From NCBI RefSeq assembly GCF_014646915.1, contig NZ_BMOE01000007.1, forward strand, positions 16,147 to 80,146: DNA of 64,000 nt, in the 5' to 3' direction. Below are positions 1-10,470 of the stretch, in pieces; position 1 is the first letter of the stretch; each line of letters begins with the position of its first letter. The notes below the pieces were generated by a model. That model was not told the origin of the DNA. It made no database searches and was given only the letters and a program-made list of their open reading frames with translations. The position numbers and the translations under genes are program-made. The DNA comes from Deinococcus aquiradiocola (GTDB taxonomy: Bacteria > Deinococcota > Deinococci > Deinococcales > Deinococcaceae).

Positions 1-558
1 CCAGGTGGTGGCGGCTGCCCGCTGCACGTGCAGCTGATTGGCCTTCTTGGCGACGCAGTAGGCCTGCGTGGAGTTCTGGATGGCCGTGATGAAGGGCAGA
101 GCGAGCAGGTCCCGCGTCTGGGTGCTCAGCAGAGCCTGCTGCTCCTCCAGGAGCATGGGGAACATGTGCCCGGCCATGCTGGACACCACCAGGCCAGCGC
201 CGCCGGGGGCGATCACGCGGGCGAACTCGTCGAGGACGATCGCCGTGCCGTACAGATCGACCGCCAGCAACGCCTGGGGCGTGGCCTGAGCGGGCGAAAG
301 CCCAGCGGTTTGGATCACCTGAACCACCGGGCCGAGGGTGGCGGCGTGATCGGCCAAAGCGTTGACCGAGTCGCCCTCGGACACGTCCACCGGGTGGGTG
401 CTGACCTCGTGTCCGGCGTCTTCCAGGGCCGCCTTGGCCCGCTCCAGATTCTGTTCGTTGTAGTCGGCCAGCAGCACGTGCTTGCCGGTGCCCTGCCTGC
501 GTCCGATGGCGATGCCGATGGCGCCGGCTCCTATGACCACGATCACGTCCTTGCCCAT
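1..558 (-). CDS. SDR family NAD(P)-dependent oxidoreductase (3' end outside window)
   Basis: Reading the minus strand from the ATG at 558 gives an open frame of 186 codons that runs off the window edge. The N-terminus VIGAGAIGIAIG is a Rossmann nucleotide-binding loop (residues 8-19). VVSSMAG (about 124-130) supplies the catalytic serine, and Y167-C-V-A-K171 is the SDR YxxxK pair. This is therefore a short-chain dehydrogenase/reductase; the substrate cannot be read from the sequence. AGGAGGAG lies just before the start. The gene is divergent from a TetR-family regulator and shares an operator region with it, so repression by that regulator is likely. Confidence 0.85.
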   Translation of the reverse strand, partial: MGKDVIVVIGAGAIGIAIGRRQGTGKHVLLADYNEQNLERAKAALEDAGHEVSTHPVDVSEGDSVNALADHAATLGPVVQVIQTAGLSPAQATPQALLAVDLYGTAIVLDEFARVIAPGGAGLVVSSMAGHMFPMLLEEQQALLSTQTRDLLALPFITAIQNSTQAYCVAKKANQLHVQRAAATTW

Positions 559-576
559 ATGTTCACTCCTCCTCAT

Positions 577-595
577 AAGAGACCATCGGTCTCTT
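577..595. promoter_or_regulatory. Palindromic TetR-type operator
   Basis: AAGAGACCATCGGTCTCTT is a perfect inverted repeat with 8-base arms and a 3-base centre. It lies between the SDR and TetR genes, close to the SDR start codon. A binding site for the adjacent TetR regulator is the simplest reading. Confidence 0.65.
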
Positions 596-604
596 TGGAT
601 TGAG

Positions 605-633
605 AAATTATCAGACCAGTGGTACCTTGTCAA
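605..633 (-). promoter_or_regulatory. Promoter of the SDR gene with a second operator half
   Basis: On the minus strand TTGACA (633-628) is followed after 17 bases by TAATTT (610-605), a good sigma70-type promoter pointing at the SDR gene. The small palindrome ACCAGTGGT (615-623) sits in the spacer and resembles the core of the 577-595 operator, so repressor binding here would block RNA polymerase. Confidence 0.6.
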
Positions 634-653
634 TCGGGAGGGGACGAGACCGG

Positions 654-1382
654 ATGACCAGCACCGCGATCAACGACGAATTTCGACGTGCCAGAACCGA
701 GGAGCAGCGCCAGCAGCGGCGGGGGCACATCCTGGGAACCACCAGGGAGATGCTCCAGGGCCGACGTCTGGCCGAGCTGAGCTTCAATGAGATCGCCAGA
801 GGCGTAGGCCTCGCCAAGTCCAACATCATGCGGTACTTCGAGTCGCGCGAAGCCATCCTGCTCACCCTGCTGCAAGAGGACTATGCCGCCTGGGTTGACG
901 AAGTCGAGACCGAACTGGCACAGTCGATGCAGCCAGATCCTATCGAGCGCGTGGCCGAGGTGCTTTCCCGGACCATCATGGCCCGTTCGCTGCTCTGCGA
1001 ACTGCTGACCGCCACGCCGACGGTGCTGGAGCACAACGTCACCACCGAGGAGATCATTCCCTTCAAACTGGGGATTCAGGCCAGCATGGGCAGGCTGATG
1101 ACCCTCCTTTCCCCGGCGCTGGGCACATGGACCCCTGAACAGAAGGGCGTCTTTCTGGGCGAACTCCACGCCACGGTCACGCATACCTGGGCGCTGGCAC
1201 ATCCGGCCTCAGCCCTTGAGGCCGCCTACGCCGCGCGTCCTGACATTGCCGTGATGCCCAATCCAGCTCAAGTCGTGGTGCGAGAAGCCATAGCGACTGT
1301 CTTGACTGGTCTGAAGTACAGGAGGCCACTGGGACGGCCCAGTTTTATGGACGAACCTGATGAGGGTCCCGTTTCAGGGTGA
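654..1382 (+). CDS. TetR family transcriptional regulator
   Basis: This 242-residue protein has the TetR layout: an N-terminal helix-turn-helix (about residues 40-65, LSFNEIARGVGLAKSNIMRY followed by FESREAI) and a helical ligand-binding domain. The ATG at 654 is chosen over an in-frame ATG at 600 because GGGAGGGG lies a proper distance ahead of 654, while the upstream extension would run through the promoter and operator. The gene is divergent from the SDR gene. A ligand-responsive repressor of that gene and of itself is inferred from the arrangement. The effector is unknown. Confidence 0.88.
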   Translation: MTSTAINDEFRRARTEEQRQQRRGHILGTTREMLQGRRLAELSFNEIARGVGLAKSNIMRYFESREAILLTLLQEDYAAWVDEVETELAQSMQPDPIERVAEVLSRTIMARSLLCELLTATPTVLEHNVTTEEIIPFKLGIQASMGRLMTLLSPALGTWTPEQKGVFLGELHATVTHTWALAHPASALEAAYAARPDIAVMPNPAQVVVREAIATVLTGLKYRRPLGRPSFMDEPDEGPVSG

Positions 1383-1413
1383 GTGTACCGCCGTGCGCGT
1401 CGCCCCGCGGATG

Positions 1414-1794
1414 TCACCACGTGCTGTACTGCGCGTTCATGGCCACCCAGCGGCCACCAGTCCGGACGAAGCGCATCACGAACGCCAGGCGCCAGGGGTG
1501 CCGCATGCCGTGAATCGTCGCCGTGACGATGCCGCGGCCGGTCACGACAGCCACGTCCGGTTCGAGGGCGACGGCCGTGGCCACCTCCCGGATGTGGTGA
1601 TACTCGAACGCCCGGGAGCGGATCGCGGCGAACCACGCTTCCCTGGGCTGAACTTCACCGGTGAGGTGCGTCAGGGTATACCCGGGGTCGAGAAGGTCCT
1701 CGAGAACGTCTGTACGCGCGTCCACCATCGCCTGGTGAAGGTGCGTCACGGTGCGGCGCACATCCTGTTCAGCCGCGCTGTTCGTCGGGATCAC
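1414..1794 (-). CDS. SnoaL-like / NTF2-fold protein (DUF4440 type)
   Basis: The 126-residue product has the pattern of NTF2-like cone-fold proteins: an N-terminal helix pair (EQDVRRTVTHLHQAMVDART), LLDPGYTLTHLTGEVQPREA, and a C-terminal sheet ending VRTGGRWVAMNAQYS. Members include small isomerases, cyclases and uncharacterised stress proteins; no catalytic residue can be assigned here. It is the last gene of a minus-strand set with an NmrA-like protein and two aldo-keto reductases, 43 bases after the NmrA-like gene, so co-transcription is likely. Confidence 0.7.
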   Translation of the reverse strand: MIPTNSAAEQDVRRTVTHLHQAMVDARTDVLEDLLDPGYTLTHLTGEVQPREAWFAAIRSRAFEYHHIREVATAVALEPDVAVVTGRGIVTATIHGMRHPWRLAFVMRFVRTGGRWVAMNAQYSTW

Positions 1795-1837
1795 CGTCGC
1801 CCCTCGCCGGACGAGGCATGCGCCCGGAGGCGTGAAC

Positions 1838-4542
<2,705 letters not shown>

Positions 4543-4606
4543 TCACGGGCAGTGGAGCCAGTATTGATGGGCCGCGGCGCGGGCGGCTGTCCGTTCCTCC
4601 AGAATT

Positions 4607-4620
4607 CCTGCCCAATCCTC
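4607..4620 (-). promoter_or_regulatory. Candidate AraC operator, reductase side
   Basis: Read on the minus strand, GAGGATTGGGCAGG matches the GAGTTYTGGGCAA motif seen at 4687 and 41901. It faces the aldo-keto reductase operon. No -10 box lies at the 34-base distance seen for the other two copies; AATACT is about 55 bases away, so this copy is the weakest. Confidence 0.4.
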
Positions 4621-4686
4621 CAGACGTGTCGTGCGTCGCCCGGACCCGTGCGTTTCCACGGTCTGAAGGATCAGGTGACGGTTCTG

Positions 4687-4726
4687 GAGTTCTGGGCAAC
4701 TCGGGCCCGCCCGGCGAACCTACAGT
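4687..4726 (+). promoter_or_regulatory. Candidate AraC-activated promoter of the MFS gene
   Basis: GAGTTCTGGGCAA (4687-4699) lies 34 bases before the -10 hexamer TACAGT (4721-4726), with no good -35 box between. That is what an activator overlapping or replacing the -35 region would need. The same motif at the same distance from TACACT occurs at 41901-41940, in front of a broken second copy of this locus. Confidence 0.6.
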
Positions 4727-4769
4727 GCAGAACACCGTGCGGGACAACACCCCGCCTTCAGGAGTCAGC

Positions 4770-6206
4770 ATGAGCACCCGAACGAAAACGCCTCCGTTCC
4801 AGGCCGAGTCAGCGGCCACGCCCGCAAACCCCACCGCCGTCCTCGCCATCATCCTGGTCAGTTACCTGGTGATCGTGCTCGACATCTCCATCGTCCTGAC
4901 GGGCCTGCCGAAGATTCAGCGCGACCTGGGCTTTTCCGGCACCGATCTCGCCTGGGTTCAGAGCGCGTACACGCTGGCCTTCGGCGGGCTGCTGCTCCTC
5001 AGCGCCCGGGCCGGTGACCTGCTGGGCCGCCGCCGGGTGTTCCTGGCGGGCCTGACGCTCTTCACGGCCGCCTCGGTGGCCGTCGGGCTCTCTGCCTCGG
5101 CCGGGTGGATGATCGCGGCCCGCGCCGTTCAGGGGGTCGGCGCGGCCATCCTCGCCCCGTCGTCCCTGTCGCTGCTGACCGCGAACTTCCCGGAAGGGCC
5201 GGGGCGCACCCGGGCCGTCGGGTATTACGGCTCGATCGGCGGGCTCGGCTCGGGGGTCGGTCTGGTGCTCGGCGGGTTCCTGGCTGACCTGATCTCATGG
5301 CGGGCGGGGTTCTTCATCAACCTGCCGATCGGACTGCTGCTCGGCTGGGCAGCCCTCAGGTACATTCCCGAGACGGTGCGGAGCAGCGGCCGACTGGACG
5401 TGGCGGGCGCCATCACCTCGACGCTCGGCATGACCGCCGTGGTCTACGGCCTGATGCGGGCCGCCACAGCAGGGTGGACGTCGTCGGTCACGCTGCTGTC
5501 CCTGCTGGCTGGCGTGGCGCTGCTGGGTCTCTTCGTCTGGAATGAGGGACGGACCGGGACGCCGATCATGCCGCTGCACCTCTTCCGGAACCGGGAGCGT
5601 GCCGGGGCGCTGATCGCGCGCGTGCTGTTCCTGGGCGCGATGGCGAGCTTCTGGTTCTTCACCACCCAGTACCTGCAGGAGGTGCTGGGCCTGGGTGCCC
5701 TGCAGGCGGGACTGGCGTTTCTGCCCGCGTCCGTGACGATTTTCGCCACCGCGCTGCTGGTGTCCCGCCTGACGCGCCTGTTCGGGGAAGCGCGCCTGCT
5801 CGGTCTGGGCCTCTTCGTCGGGGCGGTGGGGCTCGGCTGGCTCAGTCGCGCCGGGGTCGGCACGCCGTACCTGACAGGCATCGCGCTGCCGATGCTGTTG
5901 ATCGGCGCGGGGCAGGGCATGGCCCTGGCGCCGATGACGGCTTCCGGCATTCGAGGTGTCGGTCCGGACGATGCGGGGGCCGCGTCGGGCCTGGTGAACG
6001 TTGCGCATCAGCTCGGGAACTCCCTGGGCCTGGCGGTCCTCGTCACGGTGTTCGCCGCGGCGACCCCGAGCGGCGTGGACCCGGAGGCTCAGCTCGCCCA
6101 CCGCCTCTCTGCCGCGCTCACCGGGGCCACGGTCCTGCAGGTGCTGTGTCTGCTGGTCGCCCTGCTGCTGATCGTGTGGCCTGCCCTGAAAGGGAGTCGG
6201 GCCTGA
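4770..6206 (+). CDS. MFS transporter, DHA2-type multidrug exporter
   Basis: The 478-residue protein has about 14 hydrophobic segments, the size and layout of DHA2 (EmrB/QacA-type) proton-coupled exporters. Visible features are the first helix region LVIVLDISIVLTGLPKIQ, motif A-like AGDLLGRRRVFLAG after the second helix, and GYYGSIGGLGSGVGLVLGG matching the antiporter motif C region. The ATG at 4770 follows TTCAGGAG; the longer frame upstream crosses the promoter. It is divergent from two aldo-keto reductases and followed by an AraC regulator, giving a plausible detoxify-and-export unit. The substrate is unknown. Confidence 0.9.
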   Translation: MSTRTKTPPFQAESAATPANPTAVLAIILVSYLVIVLDISIVLTGLPKIQRDLGFSGTDLAWVQSAYTLAFGGLLLLSARAGDLLGRRRVFLAGLTLFTAASVAVGLSASAGWMIAARAVQGVGAAILAPSSLSLLTANFPEGPGRTRAVGYYGSIGGLGSGVGLVLGGFLADLISWRAGFFINLPIGLLLGWAALRYIPETVRSSGRLDVAGAITSTLGMTAVVYGLMRAATAGWTSSVTLLSLLAGVALLGLFVWNEGRTGTPIMPLHLFRNRERAGALIARVLFLGAMASFWFFTTQYLQEVLGLGALQAGLAFLPASVTIFATALLVSRLTRLFGEARLLGLGLFVGAVGLGWLSRAGVGTPYLTGIALPMLLIGAGQGMALAPMTASGIRGVGPDDAGAASGLVNVAHQLGNSLGLAVLVTVFAAATPSGVDPEAQLAHRLSAALTGATVLQVLCLLVALLLIVWPALKGSRA

Positions 6207-6234
6207 GCGGGGGCCTCCGCTGCTGGCGGAACCC

Positions 6235-6252
6235 GGCCTGTAGAATCAGGCC
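6235..6252 (+). promoter_or_regulatory. Inverted repeat framing a -10 box before the AraC gene
   Basis: GGCCTG-TAGAAT-CAGGCC has perfect 6-base arms exactly bracketing a -10-like hexamer, between the MFS stop and the AraC start. It may be the araC promoter with an operator, or a weak hairpin after the MFS gene. The sequence does not decide. Confidence 0.4.
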
Positions 6253-6294
6253 ATCCTCGCCCGTGCGCCGACCGCACCCATTCGGAGGTTCCAG

Positions 6295-7266
6295 ATGACC
6301 ACACGCGTCCACGCGACTTCGGCCGGGGCGGACACCACGCCCCGCGGCGTCCCCACGGCGCAGGATCTGCTTTCCCTGGCTCGGCTGACCGAACGGTTCG
6401 CGCCGTACCATGGCAGTCACCCCCTGCGCCTGCCCGGCACGTTCGCCGTGCGTGGGAACACCACCAGTTCGCAGCTCGTCCACGGTGTGTACAGGCCCTC
6501 GGTGTGCATCGTCGCGCAGGGAGCCAAACGCGTCTTCCTCGGTCCGGAGGTGTTCGATTACGACGAACGGAAGATGCTGATGTTCTCGGTGGAGTTGCCG
6601 GTCGCCTCGGAGATCGTACGGGCCAGTCCCGGCATGCCGTTCCTGTGTGTCAAGATCGAATTCGAGCCGCAGCGCGTCGCCGAGCTGAGTCGGCGGGTCT
6701 TCACGCACGGTCTGCCGGACGTGCGTGAGAACCGCGGCGTCGGTGTCGGGGACGCCACCGGCGAGATCGTCAACGCCGCCACGCGGCTCCTGTCGCTGAT
6801 GGGCGACGCGCGTGACGCGGAACTGCTCGCGCCGCTGGTGATGGACGAGATCCTGATCCGGCTGCTGCGCGGCCCGCTCGGTCCGCGCCTGGCGCAGATC
6901 GGCCGGGAGGACACCGGGGCGCAGCGTGTCACGAAGGCGGTTGACTGGGTCCGGGCGCACTTCGACCGGCCCATGGCCGTCGAAACGCTGGCCGAACTGG
7001 TCCACATGAGTCCCTCGGCCTTTCACGGGCACTTCAAGGCCGTCACGAACATGAGCCCCCTGCAGTTTCAGAAGGCGTTGCGGCTGCGGGAGGCGCGGCG
7101 GTTGATGCTGACTGCCAACATGGACGTTGCGGGTGCCGGGCGGCAGGTGGGGTATGTCAGCGCGTCGCAGTTTATCCGGGAGTACCGGCGACTGTTCGGC
7201 AACGCCCCGGCCCGCGACGTGGCGCTCCTGCGGCAGCAGGGGGAGACTCAGGCGGACCTGAACTAA
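6295..7266 (+). CDS. AraC family regulator with AraC_N (YqhC-like) sensor domain
   Basis: The 323-residue protein starts at an ATG preceded by CGGAGG. Residues about 30-175 form the AraC_N type effector domain ([20 protein letters not shown]). Residues about 215-315 form the double helix-turn-helix ([20 protein letters not shown] and [20 protein letters not shown]). Relatives such as YqhC activate aldehyde-reductase genes, which fits the two aldo-keto reductases and the exporter beside it. The GAG-N3-TGGGCA motif in the divergent region is its probable target. A truncated paralogue lies at 42067-42528. Confidence 0.92.
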   Translation: MTTRVHATSAGADTTPRGVPTAQDLLSLARLTERFAPYHGSHPLRLPGTFAVRGNTTSSQLVHGVYRPSVCIVAQGAKRVFLGPEVFDYDERKMLMFSVELPVASEIVRASPGMPFLCVKIEFEPQRVAELSRRVFTHGLPDVRENRGVGVGDATGEIVNAATRLLSLMGDARDAELLAPLVMDEILIRLLRGPLGPRLAQIGREDTGAQRVTKAVDWVRAHFDRPMAVETLAELVHMSPSAFHGHFKAVTNMSPLQFQKALRLREARRLMLTANMDVAGAGRQVGYVSASQFIREYRRLFGNAPARDVALLRQQGETQADLN

Positions 7267-7312
7267 CCCCGCAGCTCTGCAGAGGGAAACAGGACGGCGC
7301 GTGGACGTGCGG

Positions 7313-7332
7313 AGCGGGCCACGTGGGCCGCT
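7313..7332. terminator. GC-rich hairpin after the AraC gene
   Basis: AGCGGGCCACGTGGGCCGCT is a near-perfect palindrome followed by TTTC, 47 bases after the AraC stop codon. It could terminate transcription, though the T tract is short. Confidence 0.4.
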
Positions 7333-7395
7333 TTCAGTATTGGTTCTTACGGAAAACATAAAGACGAAGTGGTTTCACGTGATGCCATGTTCGGG

Positions 7396-7401
7396 TATCG
7401 T
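7396..7401 (+). promoter_or_regulatory. Leaderless -10 box TATCGT
   Basis: TATCGT ends six bases before the ATG at 7408 and no ribosome-binding site is present. This is the spacing seen at seven genes in the window, typical of leaderless transcripts in Deinococcus. Confidence 0.6.
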
Positions 7402-7407
7402 GCGCTG

Positions 7408-7671
7408 ATGCCGTGGTCCGACGCTCTTCCCGATGAACTCCGTTCCCACGCTGTAGGTTTGACTGAGCGGTCCTGCCGGTTTCTGTGGCGTGACCGGGCG
7501 GTGGACCGCGTGAGCGCCGAGCCTTCCGGGTCGGGGGAGTGCTGGCTGGAGCTGCGTCGGGATGACGCGCTGCTGGGGTTCGCGGGGCCGGTGCCGTGCC
7601 CGCCGAGCGTGCAGGCGGTGCGCGCGGCGGGGGAGTACCTGATCCGGCAGGCGCAACTGCTGCTGGAGTGA
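7408..7671 (+). CDS. Small conserved-looking protein of unknown function
   Basis: This 87-residue protein is not recognised. It starts MPWSDALPDELRSH, has an acidic/aromatic middle (CRFLWRDRAVDRV) and ends in a helix (AAGEYLIRQAQLLLE). There is no signal peptide or membrane segment. The start at 7408 is preferred over the upstream in-frame ATGs because it matches the leaderless TANNNT-N6 arrangement. It stands alone, 141 bases after the AraC gene and before a beta-lactamase-fold gene. Codon use looks like its GC-rich neighbours, supporting a real gene. Confidence 0.6.
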   Translation: MPWSDALPDELRSHAVGLTERSCRFLWRDRAVDRVSAEPSGSGECWLELRRDDALLGFAGPVPCPPSVQAVRAAGEYLIRQAQLLLE

Positions 7672-7752
7672 CGCGTCCCGCGCTCGTGTGGTGATTCCGG
7701 GTGTTGCCGTGGCGTGCGCGTCACGGTGTTTTTCTGGCAGAGTGGGGCGTCC

Positions 7753-8856
7753 ATGTCGAAGCCTTCCTTTCTGTCCGTCCTCCTGACCGCACCTGTCCTG
7801 CTGGGCCTGCTGACGTTCGTTCCCGCGCGCGCGGTTCCCGCCCCGGCGGGATACGCGCGGACCTGCGGTGAGGTGCCGTCCGCGCAGGAGGTGACGACGC
7901 CGCTGCCGCGCGGGGTGACGGGCCGCGTGGATTTCTTCGCGGCGCGGTACGACCCGGCGACTGGGGCGGTCACGCGCGCCGTGCGGTACGGTCGGCCGGA
8001 CGCGCTGCATCCGATGGCGAGTTCGTTCAAGCCGCTGCTCGTGCATGCCGTGTGGGCCGACATCGATGCGGGTCGGTTCACGCCGGGCACGCTGGTGACG
8101 TCCACGCCGGGCACGCGCAGTCTGGGGGCATTCCCGGCGGGCAGGAACACGCTCGCGCACCTGACGGACATCGCCATCAACGGCAGCAACAACACGGCCG
8201 CTGACCTGCTGCTGCTCACATACGGCCCGGAGCGCCTGGCGCGCGAGGTGCACGCCGTGAGTCCCTGCACGAGCGTGCTGGTCACGACGAAAGGCTGGTG
8301 GGCGGCGCAGGCGGGCCTCGCGCCGGACGTGCTGGGGCCGGACGCCGTGCGTGGGGCGGCGCGGTACGGGGCGATGCCGTTCGAGGCGCGTGTGGGCGTG
8401 GCAGGCGCCCTGATCCGGGCGGGGCAGCGGTCGTCCGCGCAGGCGGTGGAGGCGGGCATCGACCGGGTCTTCCGGAGCCGGACGTACTCGCCCGCCATGG
8501 AACTCGACCTGCAGAACACCACGACGCCCGCCGCGTACACGGCGCTGGTGCGGGACACGCTGTCGGGGGCAGGCCTGAGTGCCGCGTCGGCGTCGGCGGT
8601 CCGGAAGATCTTCGGGACCGGCTGCTGCCGCCCGGAGCACCCGCGCCTGCGGGCGACGTACTGGGGCGCGAAGGGCGGCATCACGTGGCGCGTCCTGAAC
8701 CTGACGGGGTACGTGGAGCTGCCGGACGGGACGCAGCTGGCGTACGTGTTCATGAACGACCTGTCGGACACGGCGGATGCGGGGGCACTGCGGGCGAGCG
8801 TGCCGGGCGTCCTCCCGTGGATCGAGACGCAGCTGCTGCGCCTCTCCGCGCCCTGA
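7753..8856 (+). CDS. Serine beta-lactamase-fold hydrolase, exported
   Basis: The 367-residue product has a signal peptide (hydrophobic stretch about residues 7-25 ending PARA). Class A beta-lactamase/PBP-type motifs follow: S90-S-F-K93 (SxxK nucleophile), S145-N-N (SxN loop) and K307-G-G in place of KTG. It is longer than typical class A enzymes (about 290 residues) and the motif contexts are divergent, so it may be a D,D-peptidase or esterase-like relative rather than an antibiotic-degrading enzyme. Two cysteines (GTGCC) near the C-terminal lobe are unusual. The ATG at 7753 is chosen because it directly precedes the signal peptide. Confidence 0.75.
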   Translation: MSKPSFLSVLLTAPVLLGLLTFVPARAVPAPAGYARTCGEVPSAQEVTTPLPRGVTGRVDFFAARYDPATGAVTRAVRYGRPDALHPMASSFKPLLVHAVWADIDAGRFTPGTLVTSTPGTRSLGAFPAGRNTLAHLTDIAINGSNNTAADLLLLTYGPERLAREVHAVSPCTSVLVTTKGWWAAQAGLAPDVLGPDAVRGAARYGAMPFEARVGVAGALIRAGQRSSAQAVEAGIDRVFRSRTYSPAMELDLQNTTTPAAYTALVRDTLSGAGLSAASASAVRKIFGTGCCRPEHPRLRATYWGAKGGITWRVLNLTGYVELPDGTQLAYVFMNDLSDTADAGALRASVPGVLPWIETQLLRLSAP

Positions 8857-8901
8857 TCCTCTGCCTGTGCCGTTCCCGGAGTGTGCGCTGTCTCTGCGCG
8901 C

Positions 8902-8907
8902 TACCCT
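8902..8907 (+). promoter_or_regulatory. Leaderless -10 box TACCCT
   Basis: TACCCT lies exactly six bases before the ATG at 8914, with no Shine-Dalgarno sequence. It decides the start of the gene at 8914. Confidence 0.6.
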
Positions 8908-8913
8908 GACCGG

Positions 8914-9267
8914 ATGACCGACTCCCGTACCGACAAGATCGACCGCGCCGTGGCCGCGCTGCTGGCCCGCCTGCCGGAAGGCACGCTGATCCGCTGGGAG
9001 GACCGTCAGGACCCGCCTGCACTCGTGCTGACCGCGTCGCAGCCGCACCCGCAGCCGGACCGGGCGTACCGTGGGGCGGTGCGCATCCTGGCGCAGGCCG
9101 AGGCGGACGAGGGCCTGGGCGTGCCGCTCGCGGACGCCCTGCGCGTCCTGAAGCGCCTCGCGTCCAGGCACAGCCTGCCGGTGGTGCGCGCGCACGAGGC
9201 GGTGCCTGTCGTGGCGGTCTGGACCCTGACGGGCCTGGAGCAGCAGGACCCGCCGCTGCGCGGCTGA
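8914..9267 (+). CDS. Small hypothetical cytosolic protein
   Basis: A 117-residue protein with no recognised domain. It starts MTDSRTDKIDRAVAALLARL and contains ILAQAEADEGLGVPLADALRVLKRLAS, predicted helical, with no export signal. The longer frame from 8881 crosses the promoter, so the leaderless start at 8914 is preferred. It is convergent with ilvE and separated from it by a strong shared hairpin terminator. GC-rich third positions support coding. Function is unknown. Confidence 0.6.
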   Translation: MTDSRTDKIDRAVAALLARLPEGTLIRWEDRQDPPALVLTASQPHPQPDRAYRGAVRILAQAEADEGLGVPLADALRVLKRLASRHSLPVVRAHEAVPVVAVWTLTGLEQQDPPLRG

Positions 9268-9285
9268 GCCGGATGCAGGCAGGAC

Positions 9286-9325
9286 AGCGGCGGCGCACGC
9301 CCGGGGTTCGGGGTGCGCCGCCGCT
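9286..9325. terminator. Bidirectional terminator hairpin
   Basis: AGCGGCGGCGCAC and GTGCGCCGCCGCT are perfect 13-base arms separated by 14 bases, placed between convergent genes (8914 plus, ilvE minus). It can serve both directions. Confidence 0.75.
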
Positions 9326-9342
9326 CGTGTCCTTGGCTGGGT

Positions 9343-10386
9343 TCAGTCGACCTTGACGATCCAGCCTTCGGGGGCGTCCACTTCGCCGAACTGCACGCCG
9401 GTCAGTTCGTCGTACAGGCGGCGCGTGACCGGGCCGACCTCCGTTTCGCTGTGGAAGACGTGGAAGTCGTCCTTGTACTGGATGCCGCCGATGGGCGTGA
9501 TGACGGCCGCCGTGCCGCAGGCGCCCGCCTCCACGAACTGGTCGAGGTCGCGGATGAACACGTCGCCCTCGTGGACCTTGAGGCCCAGCCGGTCGTGCGC
9601 GAGGGTGAGGAGGCTCTGGCGGGTGATGCTGGCGAGGATGCTGGGGGATTTCGGCGTCACGAACGTCCCGTCGCGGGTGATGGCGAAGAAGTTCGCGGCG
9701 CCGACCTCCTCGATCTTGGTGTGGGTTTCCGGGTCGAGGTAGATGCAGTCCCCGAAGCCGCGGTCGTGCGCTTCCTTGTTGGGGAGGAGGCTCGCGGCGT
9801 AGTTCCCGCCGACCTTCGCGGCGCCCGTGCCGTTCGGCGCGGCGCGGTCGTAGTCGGATACGATGAAGTTCACGGGGCTCAGCCCGCCTTTGAAGTACGG
9901 GCCGACCGGGACGCAGAACACCGAGAAGATGAATTCCGGCGCGGTGCGCACGCCGATGTTGTCGCCCACCCCGATCACGAAGGGCCGCAGGTACAGCGAG
10001 CCGCCCGTGCCGTACGGCGGCAGGAAGCGCAGGTTGGCGGCCACGACCTGACGGCACGCCTCGATGAACATCTCGGTCGGCACTTCAGGCATCAGCAGGC
10101 GGTCGCAGCTGCGCTGCATGCGTGCGGCGTTCATGTCGGGCCGGAAGAGGTTCACGCTGCCGTCCTTGGCGCGGTAGGCTTTCAGGCCTTCGAAGCACTG
10201 CTGGCCGTAGTGCAGGGCGGTGGAGCCTTCGGCGATGTGGAGGGTGTTGTCCGTGGTGAGGGTGCCGGCGTCCCACGCGCCGTCCTTCCAGTGCGCGATG
10301 AAGCGCTGGTCGGTGCGGATGTACGTGAAGCCCAGGGTGCTCCAGTCGATGTCGGTGTGGGCGGCCGTGTCGGTGTTGGCGGTCAT
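9343..10386 (-). CDS. ilvE: Branched-chain amino acid aminotransferase
   Basis: This 347-residue fold-type IV PLP enzyme transfers the amino group between leucine/isoleucine/valine and 2-oxoglutarate. The PLP lysine is K191 in GAAKVGGNYAAS. Other family marks are ALHYGQQCFEGLKAYR (59-73), LYLRPFVIG (131-139), the phosphate-binding EVGAANFF and the C-terminal GTAAVITPIG. The length matches the class II BCAT (BCAT1/IlvE2-like) group. The start at 10386 is set by the leaderless TATCCT-N6-ATG arrangement; the longer frame runs through the promoter. It is not linked to the livKHMGF importer at 30-35 kb but serves the same amino acids. Confidence 0.95.
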   Translation of the reverse strand: MTANTDTAAHTDIDWSTLGFTYIRTDQRFIAHWKDGAWDAGTLTTDNTLHIAEGSTALHYGQQCFEGLKAYRAKDGSVNLFRPDMNAARMQRSCDRLLMPEVPTEMFIEACRQVVAANLRFLPPYGTGGSLYLRPFVIGVGDNIGVRTAPEFIFSVFCVPVGPYFKGGLSPVNFIVSDYDRAAPNGTGAAKVGGNYAASLLPNKEAHDRGFGDCIYLDPETHTKIEEVGAANFFAITRDGTFVTPKSPSILASITRQSLLTLAHDRLGLKVHEGDVFIRDLDQFVEAGACGTAAVITPIGGIQYKDDFHVFHSETEVGPVTRRLYDELTGVQFGEVDAPEGWIVKVD

Positions 10387-10392
10387 ACGGTC

Positions 10393-10398
10393 AGGATA
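10393..10398 (-). promoter_or_regulatory. Leaderless -10 box of ilvE
   Basis: On the minus strand TATCCT precedes the ATG at 10386 by exactly six bases (GACCGT), with no Shine-Dalgarno sequence. Confidence 0.65.
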
Positions 10399-10470
10399 CG
10401 GCCCGGCCGCGCTCCACGGTAGGGCCACGCGTGCGTGAAGTGCGCTGCACGGCCCCGGCGGGTGAGGAGG

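Noticed and set aside
28..603. Plus-strand open frame of 191 codons at the left edge
   Set aside because: It is the shadow of the minus-strand SDR gene, which has the Rossmann loop, the YxxxK pair and a strong ribosome site; the plus frame has no domain.
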